Below, piece by piece: positions 8,275 to 14,976 of a stretch of DNA of 38,828 nucleotides. Numbering within the stretch: the stretch's first letter is position 1; each line of letters starts with the position of its first letter. Below the pieces are notes generated by a model. It saw only the letters and a program-made list of their open reading frames with translations. It was not told the DNA's origin and ran no database searches. The stretch is from Azospirillum endophyticum (GTDB taxonomy: Bacteria > Pseudomonadota > Alphaproteobacteria > Azospirillales > Azospirillaceae), in assembly GCF_016595245.1 (NCBI RefSeq), contig NZ_JAENHM010000012.1:1-38828 (forward strand), read 5' to 3'. Position numbers and translations under genes: made by a program.

Positions 8275-9435
8275 TCAGCCTTGTCGCCGCATGAACTCGG
8301 AGAAAAGCGGCACGCTGAAGTCCAGATATCCATGGTCGGAACTGAAGATCATGCCTTTTGAAATGATGCTTGCCCGAGCCGGTCCGAGGGATTGCTGGGA
8401 ACGCCCCATCACCTTGGCAATGTCCGCCATCGCATAGGGTCCATCACCAAGTCGCGCCATTGCTTTGACAAACTGAACCTCGGCCTTCGTCAGGCGGTCG
8501 ATCCGAACCTTGAAAAATCCCTCGTCCAGCCTCGCAAGCGTCTCTGCATAGGCGTTATCAACATCGGCGAAGGTAATTGCCGGTCCCTCCGCATTGTCCC
8601 AAACGACTGAGGCCCACTCTTGGATGAAGAAGGGATAGCCCTTCGTGCGTTCGAATATCGCCTGCAGCGCTTCCGGTGTGATCGAGGCATCTTCCTCAAG
8701 AACCGGCTTCTCGACGGCTTGTCCGGCCGAAACAGGATCCAGCGGCCCCACGGACGGATATTGGAATAGCCGTTCCGAGTATGATTTCGCCTCCCCCGCC
8801 AAACGAGCGATTTGCGGGAGACCGGCACCAACCATCAGAACGGGCAGGCCATCTTGCGATATGCGGTGGAGCGCGACGATGAGCGCCGACAGATCGGTTT
8901 CGGACAGATATTGAACCTCATCGATCAAAAGCAGCCAGCCACGCCCCGCAGCTTGGGCGGCCTTGCCGATTAGGATGAAAAGGTCCGGTAAGTCGTATTG
9001 AAGGTCACCGGTTTCCACAAGCCCAGGCTCGGGCTCCACACCCACTTCGACACCAGCCATCTCAATTTTAAAGATCGATGCAAAATTTCGCAGGCCTTTG
9101 AGACCGCGTGTCGCCAGATGCCTTGCCGATTCCACTCCCGACAGGGATCTCATGACTTTCCGCATTTCCGGAAATATGAGGCGGGCCAGACTTTCTCCTT
9201 CCGGGGATTCAACCCGGGAGACAAGCAGTCCTTCCTGCTCGGCGTGCCGACCGATCTCATTGAGCAGCACGGTCTTCCCAACACCACGCAAGCCCAGCAG
9301 CATCATCGAGCGCGCGTTTCTTCCCTTCACAGCTCGGCCGCAGGATATCCTCGCCATATCGAGGATGGCGGATCGTCCAGCGAGTTCTGGAGGGCGGCTA
9401 CCGGCGCCAGGAGCGAATGGGTTGCGATAGGGCAA
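8275..9435 (-). CDS. AAA-type ATP-binding protein (5' end displaced by an insertion)
   Basis: A P-loop ATPase of about 386 aa, of the AAA_16/STAND-like group often annotated only as ATP-binding protein. Walker A is GLRGVGKT (48-55) and Walker B is WLLLIDEVQYL (about 167-177). The C-terminal third (about 300-386) looks like a winged helix: RLTKAEVQFVKAMARLGDGPY... with RSQQSLGPARASIISKGMI. Local GC is visibly lower than in the neighbours, which suggests acquisition. The only start in the present frame is TTG at 9435, with AAGG about 10 bases upstream, both supplied by an inserted element. The original start is at 9621 (ATG GAT CCC TAT CGC AAC CC, strong GGAGG before it), now separated by a 172-bp MITE-like insertion. 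Whether the gene is still expressed is open. Confidence 0.7.
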   Translation of the reverse strand: MPYRNPFAPGAGSRPPELAGRSAILDMARISCGRAVKGRNARSMMLLGLRGVGKTVLLNEIGRHAEQEGLLVSRVESPEGESLARLIFPEMRKVMRSLSGVESARHLATRGLKGLRNFASIFKIEMAGVEVGVEPEPGLVETGDLQYDLPDLFILIGKAAQAAGRGWLLLIDEVQYLSETDLSALIVALHRISQDGLPVLMVGAGLPQIARLAGEAKSYSERLFQYPSVGPLDPVSAGQAVEKPVLEEDASITPEALQAIFERTKGYPFFIQEWASVVWDNAEGPAITFADVDNAYAETLARLDEGFFKVRIDRLTKAEVQFVKAMARLGDGPYAMADIAKVMGRSQQSLGPARASIISKGMIFSSDHGYLDFSVPLFSEFMRRQG

Positions 9436-9600
9436 TCGGGCGAAGCCTTGAGTTCCCTATATCAGGAAACTCGTCATCCCCGCGAAGGCGGGGATCCAGG
9501 CTTTCCCACAAGGTTCGTTCTGCGAACTCTGGATCCCCGCCTTCGCGGGGATGACGGGAAATCCTATAACCAAGACTACGGTCCTTCACCCGATTGCCCT
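9429..9600. mobile_element. MITE-like insertion splitting the start of the AAA ATPase gene
   Basis: A 172-bp element with 17-nt terminal inverted repeats: AGGGCAATCGGGCGAAG at 9429-9445 and its complement at 9584-9600, with one mismatch. It is flanked by a direct duplication, GGGTTGCGAT at 9419-9428 and 9602-9611; the match extends to 14 bp because AGGG follows in both. Removing 183 bp (9419-9601) restores the ATPase reading frame to an ATG with a strong Shine-Dalgarno. It carries the 85-nt palindromic repeat 9472-9556 at its core and no transposase. Confidence 0.75.
9472..9556. repeat. 85-nt palindromic repeat unit, copy 1 (HPREGGDP type)
   Basis: Two perfect 28-nt inverted arms (9472-9499 and 9529-9556) enclose a 29-nt centre. 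Each arm is itself a hairpin (CCCCGC...GCGGGG). Translated, it gives the RHPREGGDP/LDPRLRGDD peptides common in spurious proteobacterial annotations. Copy 2 lies at 36099-36183 with identical arm and centre lengths. Confidence 0.8.
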
Positions 9601-9621
9601 GGGGTTGCGATAGGGATCCAT
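9586..9621 (-). pseudogene. Orphaned original start of the AAA ATPase gene
   Basis: ATG at 9619-9621 with GGAGG four bases upstream encodes MDPYRNP, then runs into the insertion and stops (TGA) after 11 codons. The same PYRNP coding sequence is repeated at the intact side (9435 onward), showing that this is the detached 5' end. Confidence 0.7.
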
Positions 9622-9662
9622 TGGTCCTCCGCAAGTCGTGTGCTAACTAGCGGTTTATAGCG

Positions 9663-9687
9663 GAGTCTAGCATGAAAGACTAGACTC
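9663..9687. promoter_or_regulatory. 8-bp inverted repeat upstream of the AAA ATPase
   Basis: GAGTCTAG (9663-9670) and CTAGACTC (9680-9687) form a perfect inverted repeat with a nine-base spacer, about 40 bp before the original ATPase start and past the end of the GGDEF gene. It could be an operator or a weak terminator. The rest of 9622-9769 shows no gene. Confidence 0.35.
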
Positions 9688-9769
9688 GCTTAGTTATTCC
9701 TAGATGGTCCCATCGGCCCAGGTTGTTGTCCAGCTGGAGGGTAAAGCGGAAATTCAGGAAAGGGCCGAA

Positions 9770-10690
9770 CTACCCCCGCCCCGCCTTCACCGCCACCGGC
9801 TTGGGCACCGGCTTGGCTTCCGGCCGGTCGATGCCATAGCGGATCACGCGGTTGCGGCCGGAATTCTTGGCTTGGTAGAGCGCGCGGTCGGCGCAGACCA
9901 CCAGATCCTCGACGGTCAGGTCGGCGACCGCCTCCACCAGCCCGAAGGACGCGGTGACGGGGACCAGCCGGCCGTCGGGGAGCGTCACCGGCGAGCGCAT
10001 CAGGTCGATGCGCAGGCGCTCGATCACCGCATAGCCCTCGTCCAGCCCGGTTTCCTTCAGGCAGACCAGGAACTCCTCCCCGCCCATGCGGAAGGCCTCG
10101 TCGAAGCTGCGGACGCCGCGGCTGATGACCGCCGCGGTCGCGGCCAGCACCCGGTCGCCGACGTCGTGGCCGTAGCTGTCGTTGATGCCCTTGAACTTGT
10201 CGATGTCGCACAGCGCGACGCAGAAGGGCTGGCCGGTGCGGCGGTAGCGGTTGTGCTCGCTCTCCAGCGCTTCGCCCATGCCGCGCCGCGTGCGCAGGCC
10301 GGTCAGCGGATCCAGCCCGGACGCCGCAGCGGCGAAGGCGCGCTCCATCCGGCGCAGATGCAGCATGAATTCTTCGAAGCGGCCGACCACCCCTTCATAT
10401 TCGGCCTCGGTCGGCAGCTCGCCGGCGGACGCCTTCAACAGGATCAGCCGGGCCTGCCGGTGCATCTGCTCATGCAGGTTGGCCAGCTTCTGCACCGCCG
10501 GCTGCTGCAGCAGGTCGTCGCGGCTGGCCGCCTGGCACCAGGTGACGAAGGAGGCCGGTGCCGATGCCCGCTCGCCGCCACGGCCGTCGCGGTAGAACAC
10601 GGCACGCTGCCACTGGCCGATCCAGCGCAGATGCTCGTCGAGCACGGCGCCAAGCGCCTCGGTTGTGGACGGAGTGGTCGAATCGCTCAT
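9770..10690 (-). CDS. CZB-GGDEF diguanylate cyclase, DgcZ-like
   Basis: A 306-aa soluble diguanylate cyclase, making c-di-GMP from two GTP. Residues 1-115 fit the chemoreceptor zinc-binding (CZB) domain, with the four expected ligands H20, C52, H73 and H77 (HxxxH). C52 has the same number as in E. coli DgcZ (YdeH), where zinc inhibits the enzyme. The GGDEF domain (about 125-290) has metal aspartates in CDIDKFKGIND, the active signature GGEEF at 203-207, and an I-site RxxD (R194-D197) for product inhibition. A Pro/Lys-rich tail follows. The gene lies directly downstream of trpF, where trpB would usually be expected. Confidence in the catalytic call is high; zinc sensing is inferred from the ligands. 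Confidence 0.9.
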   Translation of the reverse strand: MSDSTTPSTTEALGAVLDEHLRWIGQWQRAVFYRDGRGGERASAPASFVTWCQAASRDDLLQQPAVQKLANLHEQMHRQARLILLKASAGELPTEAEYEGVVGRFEEFMLHLRRMERAFAAAASGLDPLTGLRTRRGMGEALESEHNRYRRTGQPFCVALCDIDKFKGINDSYGHDVGDRVLAATAAVISRGVRSFDEAFRMGGEEFLVCLKETGLDEGYAVIERLRIDLMRSPVTLPDGRLVPVTASFGLVEAVADLTVEDLVVCADRALYQAKNSGRNRVIRYGIDRPEAKPVPKPVAVKAGRG

Positions 10691-10800
10691 CAGCGCATCC
10701 TACCCGACGGCGCAAGGTCCCGCCATGCGACCAAGATAAGCCGAAGCATTCGTCTAAAACAGGACGCTATCGCGACAGACCCGCGCTATGAGGCGCAGCC

Positions 10801-11445
10801 CTAAAGCGCGGCGACCGCCGACAGGAAGGCGCGGACCAGCGCCGGATCCTTGTGGCCGGGACGATCCTCGACGCCGGACGAGACGTCGACCGCAGTGGCG
10901 CCGGTGACCCGCACCGCCTCCGCGACGTTTTCCGCCGTCAGCCCGCCCGACAGCATCCAGGGCCGCGGCCAGCTGCGGCCGGCCAGGATGGTCCAGTCGA
11001 AGGCGATGCCGTTGCCGCCGGGCAGCGCCGACACCTTGGCCGGCGGCTTGGCGTCGAACAGCAGCCGGTCGGCGACCTCCGCCGCCTCCAGCGCCGCGGC
11101 CAGATCCTCCGGTCCGCCGATCTTGACCGCCTTCATCACCGGCAGGGCATAGCGGCCCTTGACCTCGGCGATGCGGCGCGGCGTCTCGGCGCCATGAAGC
11201 TGGATCAGGTCGAGCGGGACCTGCCCGGTCACATGCTCCAGATATTCGTCGTCGGGATCGACGAACAGCCCGACGGAGCGCACCCCGGTCGGCAGCAGCC
11301 GGGCCAGTTCCGCCGCCATCGGCGGGGCGATGGCGCGCGGGCTGCGCGGGTAGAAGACGAAGCCGACATAGCGCGCCCCGCCGGCGACGGCAGCGCGCAG
11401 GCTTTCGGGCTCGCTCAGCCCGCAGATCTTGGCGGCGACGCTCAT
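10801..11445 (-). CDS. trpF: Phosphoribosylanthranilate isomerase
   Basis: Tryptophan synthesis: isomerises N-(5-phosphoribosyl)anthranilate to CdRP. A 214-aa TIM barrel of normal length. The N-terminal KICG motif carries the catalytic C8, and D131 in LLFDAK is the expected general acid. The C-terminal phosphate-binding loops read MLSGGLTAENV and DVSSGVE. Its ATG overlaps the pyrF stop by 4 bp (ATGA), so translational coupling is likely. The trpB and trpA genes, which usually follow trpF in alphaproteobacteria, are not downstream here. Confidence 0.95.
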   Translation of the reverse strand: MSVAAKICGLSEPESLRAAVAGGARYVGFVFYPRSPRAIAPPMAAELARLLPTGVRSVGLFVDPDDEYLEHVTGQVPLDLIQLHGAETPRRIAEVKGRYALPVMKAVKIGGPEDLAAALEAAEVADRLLFDAKPPAKVSALPGGNGIAFDWTILAGRSWPRPWMLSGGLTAENVAEAVRVTGATAVDVSSGVEDRPGHKDPALVRAFLSAVAAL

Positions 11446-12167
11446 GCGGTCCCCCCAGAGTTGCCATGGATCTCCGCGACGATGCGGCGGGCGGCGGCGG
11501 CAGGGTCGGGCTCGGCGGTGATCGGACGCCCGATCACCAGATGGTCGGCACCGGCGGCCAGCGCCTCCGCCGGGGTCATGAAGCGCTTCTGGTCGTTGGT
11601 GGCGGCCCAGGCCGGGCGGATGCCGGGCACCATCAGGATGAAGTCGGGACCGCAGGCCGCGCGCACCAGCGCCACCTCGGCCGGCGAACAGACCACGCCG
11701 TCCACCCCGGACGCCTTGGCCAGCCTGGCCAGCCGCACCACCTGCTCGGCCACCGGCACCGACTGCCCGACCGCACCCAGATCGCCCTCGTCCAGGCTGG
11801 TCAGGACGGTGACGGCCAGGATCTTCGGCCGGCCGGCGCCGGCGGTGGCCGCCGTCTCCGCCGCCGCCCGCATCATCGCCGGACCGCCGGAGCTGTGGAT
11901 GGTCATGAAGGCCGGCTTCAGCGGCAGCGCCGCGCGCACGCCGCCCGCCACCGTGTTGGGGATGTCGTGCAGCTTCAGGTCGAGGAACAGCGGCGGCCCA
12001 TCCTCCCCCACCACGGCGCGGACGCCGGCCGGCCCCTGGGCGATGAAGAACTCCAGCCCCAGCTTGATGCCGCCGACGGCCCCCGCCACCTGCCCGGCGA
12101 GGCGGCGGGCGGCGTCGATCTCGGTGGTGTCGACGGAGCAATAGATGCGCGAGGCTGGCGCGGTCAT
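11442..12167 (-). CDS. pyrF: Orotidine-5'-phosphate decarboxylase
   Basis: Last step of de novo UMP synthesis. A 241-aa TIM barrel. The catalytic Asp-Lys-Asp set is in DLKLHDIPNT (D63, K65, D68). K35 in GIKLGLEF and the C-terminal phosphate loop GADHLVIGRPIT match the family. The ATG at 12167 is chosen because SRIYCSVDT then falls at the normal position; 14 more residues to 12209 are not conserved-looking. It overlaps trpF by 4 bp and lies 72 bp after the heme oxygenase gene on the same strand. Confidence 0.95.
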   Translation of the reverse strand: MTAPASRIYCSVDTTEIDAARRLAGQVAGAVGGIKLGLEFFIAQGPAGVRAVVGEDGPPLFLDLKLHDIPNTVAGGVRAALPLKPAFMTIHSSGGPAMMRAAAETAATAGAGRPKILAVTVLTSLDEGDLGAVGQSVPVAEQVVRLARLAKASGVDGVVCSPAEVALVRAACGPDFILMVPGIRPAWAATNDQKRFMTPAEALAAGADHLVIGRPITAEPDPAAAARRIVAEIHGNSGGTA

Positions 12168-12239
12168 GGGAGGCGGTCTCCAGAAACCCGGATGAGGATG
12201 GTCCGGCACCCTAGCAAGGGATCGGCTTGGGCGCCAGTT

Positions 12240-12794
12240 TCAACCCCTCTGCTCGGCCGTCCACCGCTCCAGCGCCGCGAACAGCCCGGCGGCCGTGGCG
12301 CAGGCGGCTGCGAGCGCCGCCGGGTCGGCAAGCTCGTCCTCCAGCCGCAGCATCAGCGCCTTCCAGGCCCCGACCATGTCGAGCCCATCCGATGCCAGGA
12401 AGCGGGCGCCGCGCCGGGCGTCGTATCCCAGCGCCCGGGTGATCCCCGGCAGCATCGCCCGGCCGCCATGGGCCGAGCCGTCCAGCACGTAGCGCGCCGC
12501 CAGCCGGGCCGGCGCGCTGTCCAGCGCCGGCAGCGCCGTCATCTCCGGCAGCGCGTCCGGGTCGGTGCCGAGAACCCGCAGATCCTCGCGCAGCAGCGCC
12601 AGCCGCGCCGCGCCCTGCCCCTCCCCCAGCGCCCGTTCCACCGGCGCGTTGAAGCCGTAGAGCACGGCCAGCGCGCGGGCATACTCCTGGTGCGTGACGT
12701 CCGGCCGGACCAGCGGCCGCAGCACCGCGGCCTTGTCCAGGCGGTCGTGACTCTCCTGCGTCGCGTCGCGCAGCGCCTGCCTTGCCGGTCCCAT
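12240..12794 (-). CDS. Biliverdin-producing heme oxygenase, BphO-like
   Basis: A 184-aa all-helical protein of the bacterial heme oxygenase family, which opens heme to biliverdin, CO and iron in the cytoplasm. The proximal heme ligand is probably H16 in ATQESHDRLDK. The distal-helix glycine region reads YVLDGSAHGGRAMLPGI, matching the Y-V-x-x-G-S-x-x-G-G pattern. The ATG at 12794 puts the histidine at the usual place near the N-terminus; a longer reading to 12896 overlaps the upstream ABC gene. It follows that gene by 23 bp, so co-transcription with an Atm1-type exporter is likely. No bacteriophytochrome gene is adjacent, so the product may serve iron release or a distant phytochrome. Confidence 0.8.
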   Translation of the reverse strand: MGPARQALRDATQESHDRLDKAAVLRPLVRPDVTHQEYARALAVLYGFNAPVERALGEGQGAARLALLREDLRVLGTDPDALPEMTALPALDSAPARLAARYVLDGSAHGGRAMLPGITRALGYDARRGARFLASDGLDMVGAWKALMLRLEDELADPAALAAACATAAGLFAALERWTAEQRG

Positions 12795-12817
12795 GATCCT
12801 GTGCTCCCCGGTTTCGG

Positions 12818-14701
12818 TCAGGTCGGCGCCAGAACGCCGGGCAGCGGTGCCGGACCCCCGGTCGATGCCTGGCTGGCTTCCTGCTGCCGCGTCCACAACG
12901 CCGCATAGGCGCCGCGGGCGGCCAGCAGGTCGGCATGATGGCCGCGCTCGATCACCCGGCCGGCCTCCAGCACCAGGATCTCGTCGGCGTCGATCACGGT
13001 GGACAGCCGGTGGGCGATCACCAGCGTGGTACGGCCGCGGCTGACCTCGCGCAAATTGGCCTGGATTTCGCGTTCGGTGTGGGTGTCGAGCGCGCTGGTC
13101 GCCTCGTCGAACAGCAGGATCGCCGGGTCCTTCAGGATGGTGCGGGCGATGGCGACGCGCTGCTTCTCGCCGCCGGACAGCTTCAGCCCGCGCTCGCCCA
13201 CCGTGGTCTGGTAGCCGTCGGGCAGCGCCATGATGAAGTCGTGGATGTGGGCCAGCCGCGCCGCCCGCTCCACCTCCGCCGGGCTGGCGCCGGGGCGGCC
13301 GTAGGCGATGTTGTAGAAGACGGTGTCGTTGAACAGCACGGTGTCCTGCGGGACGATGCCGATGGAGGCGCGCAGCGAGGACTGGGTGACGTCGCGGATG
13401 TCCTGCCCATCGATCAGCACCCGGCCGCCGTTGACGTCGTAGAAGCGGAACAGCAGCCGGCTGATGGTCGACTTGCCGGCACCCGACGGGCCGACGATGG
13501 CGACGGTCTTGCCGGCCGGCACGGTGAAGCTGACATCCTTCAGGATCGGCCGGCGCGCGTCGTAGCCGAACTCCACCCCCTCGAAGCGCAGCTCCGCCCC
13601 GTCGACCGCCAGCGGCCTGGCGCCGGGATCGTCGGCCACCTCGCGGTCGACGGCCAGCAGGGTCACCATCGACTCGATGTCGATCAGCGACTGCTTGATC
13701 TCGCGATAGACGACGCCGAAGAAGTTCAGCGGCTGGTAGAGCTGCAGCAGATAGGTGTTCACCAGCACGAAGTCGCCCAGCGACATGCTGCCGTCGACGA
13801 TGCCCCTGGCCGCCATGCCCATCACCACCGCCAGCCCCAGCGAGATGATCGCCGACTGGCCGACATTCAGCAGCGACAGGCTCTGCTGGCTGCGCACCGC
13901 CGCCTGCTCGTAGCTCTGCAGCGCGCCGTCATAGCGGCGGGCCTCATGCTCCTCGTTGCCGAAATACTTGACCGTCTCGTAGTTCAGCAGGCTGTCGATC
14001 GCCTTGGTGTTGGCCTTGCTGTCGGTGTCGTTCATCAGGCGGCGGAACTTGATGCGCCATTCCGACACGAAGAAGGTATAGAGGATGTAGCCCATCACCG
14101 TGACGAAGGTGGCCAGCGCGAACCAGACGCTGAACAGCTTCCACAGGATGGCGCAGACCAGCGCGATCTCGACCAGCGTCGGCACGATGGAGAACAGGGT
14201 GTAGCGCAGCAGCGATTCGATGGCCCGGGTGCCGCGCTCCAGCGAGCGGGTCAGGCCGCCGGTCTGGCGCTCCAGGTGGAAGCGCAGCGACAGCGCGTGC
14301 AGGTGCCGGAACACCGACAGCGCCACCCTGCGGATGGTGCGCTGCGCCACCGTGGCGAAGACGGCATCGCGCAGCTCGGCGAAGACCAGCGAGGTGACGC
14401 GGGCGAGGCCGTAGGCGACGATCAGCCCCAGCGGGATGGCGACCGCCGCCCCCGGACCGGCGGTGCCGCCGGCGGAGGCGGGCGTCAGCGCGTCCACCGC
14501 ATGCTTGTAGAAGATCGGCACATAGACGTTGGCGACCTTGGCGCCGATCAGCAGCAGCATCGCCAGTACCACCCGGACCCGCGTTTCCAGGGAGTCGCTC
14601 GGCCAGATGTAGGGACCCAGCGAGCGGATGGCGGCGCGCAGGTCGCCGGACGGGCGGGTGAAGGCGCTGGTGTCGGAGGTCGGCGGAAGACTGCGGCGCA
14701 T
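12818..14701 (-). CDS. ABC exporter, Atm1/HMT1 (ABCB7) type
   Basis: A 627-aa half-transporter with an N-terminal membrane domain (about six segments, residues 45-330) and a C-terminal ATPase. Walker A GPSGAGKST is near 400, the signature LSGGEKQRVAIARTI near 505, and Walker B AILLFDEATSALD near 530. The segment LLNYETVKYFGNEEHE is characteristic of Atm1/ABCB7, which export glutathione-linked sulphur/iron or metal conjugates. The ATG at 14701 fits the family; the reading to 14965 includes upstream promoter DNA. It leads the heme oxygenase gene, 23 bp apart. A role in iron-sulphur or metal-thiol homeostasis is inferred. Confidence 0.88.
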   Translation of the reverse strand: MRRSLPPTSDTSAFTRPSGDLRAAIRSLGPYIWPSDSLETRVRVVLAMLLLIGAKVANVYVPIFYKHAVDALTPASAGGTAGPGAAVAIPLGLIVAYGLARVTSLVFAELRDAVFATVAQRTIRRVALSVFRHLHALSLRFHLERQTGGLTRSLERGTRAIESLLRYTLFSIVPTLVEIALVCAILWKLFSVWFALATFVTVMGYILYTFFVSEWRIKFRRLMNDTDSKANTKAIDSLLNYETVKYFGNEEHEARRYDGALQSYEQAAVRSQQSLSLLNVGQSAIISLGLAVVMGMAARGIVDGSMSLGDFVLVNTYLLQLYQPLNFFGVVYREIKQSLIDIESMVTLLAVDREVADDPGARPLAVDGAELRFEGVEFGYDARRPILKDVSFTVPAGKTVAIVGPSGAGKSTISRLLFRFYDVNGGRVLIDGQDIRDVTQSSLRASIGIVPQDTVLFNDTVFYNIAYGRPGASPAEVERAARLAHIHDFIMALPDGYQTTVGERGLKLSGGEKQRVAIARTILKDPAILLFDEATSALDTHTEREIQANLREVSRGRTTLVIAHRLSTVIDADEILVLEAGRVIERGHHADLLAARGAYAALWTRQQEASQASTGGPAPLPGVLAPT

Positions 14702-14818
14702 CGGGCTCTTCGGTTGTCTTTTCGGGTCGCGGGAAACCAGCCCAGGAAACAGGCCGGGAGAGGGCGCCGTCCCGAAAATGCTGCACAGGCGACCTAACCT
14801 AGGGACCGGTGCCGCATC

Positions 14819-14845
14819 GTCAAAGCCCCGCGTCCCGGCTTTGAC
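14819..14845. promoter_or_regulatory. 9-bp inverted repeat with outward-facing -35-like elements
   Basis: GTCAAAGCC (14819-14827) and GGCTTTGAC (14837-14845) form a perfect inverted repeat with a nine-base spacer, between the divergent ABC exporter and chemoreceptor genes. It places TTGACA on the plus strand and TTGACG on the minus strand. On the minus strand TAGGTT lies 16 bp beyond, so a promoter for the exporter is plausible. No clear -10 is seen for the chemoreceptor. Confidence 0.4.
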
Positions 14846-14976
14846 ACGATTTTGGCGCGGTGCAGGGGCGCTTTCCCTGCATTTCCCCGGATCATGGCAA
14901 CGGACTGGAAACCATCTTCCTCTACCCTGCCGGGCGTATCGCGTTCGATCCGCACCGCAGACCAAGGCAGTTGACC

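Noticed and set aside
9398..9634. A 78-aa frame containing HPREGGDP and LDPRLRGDD
   Set aside because: These peptides come from the palindromic repeat, are common spurious translations, and do not indicate a gene.
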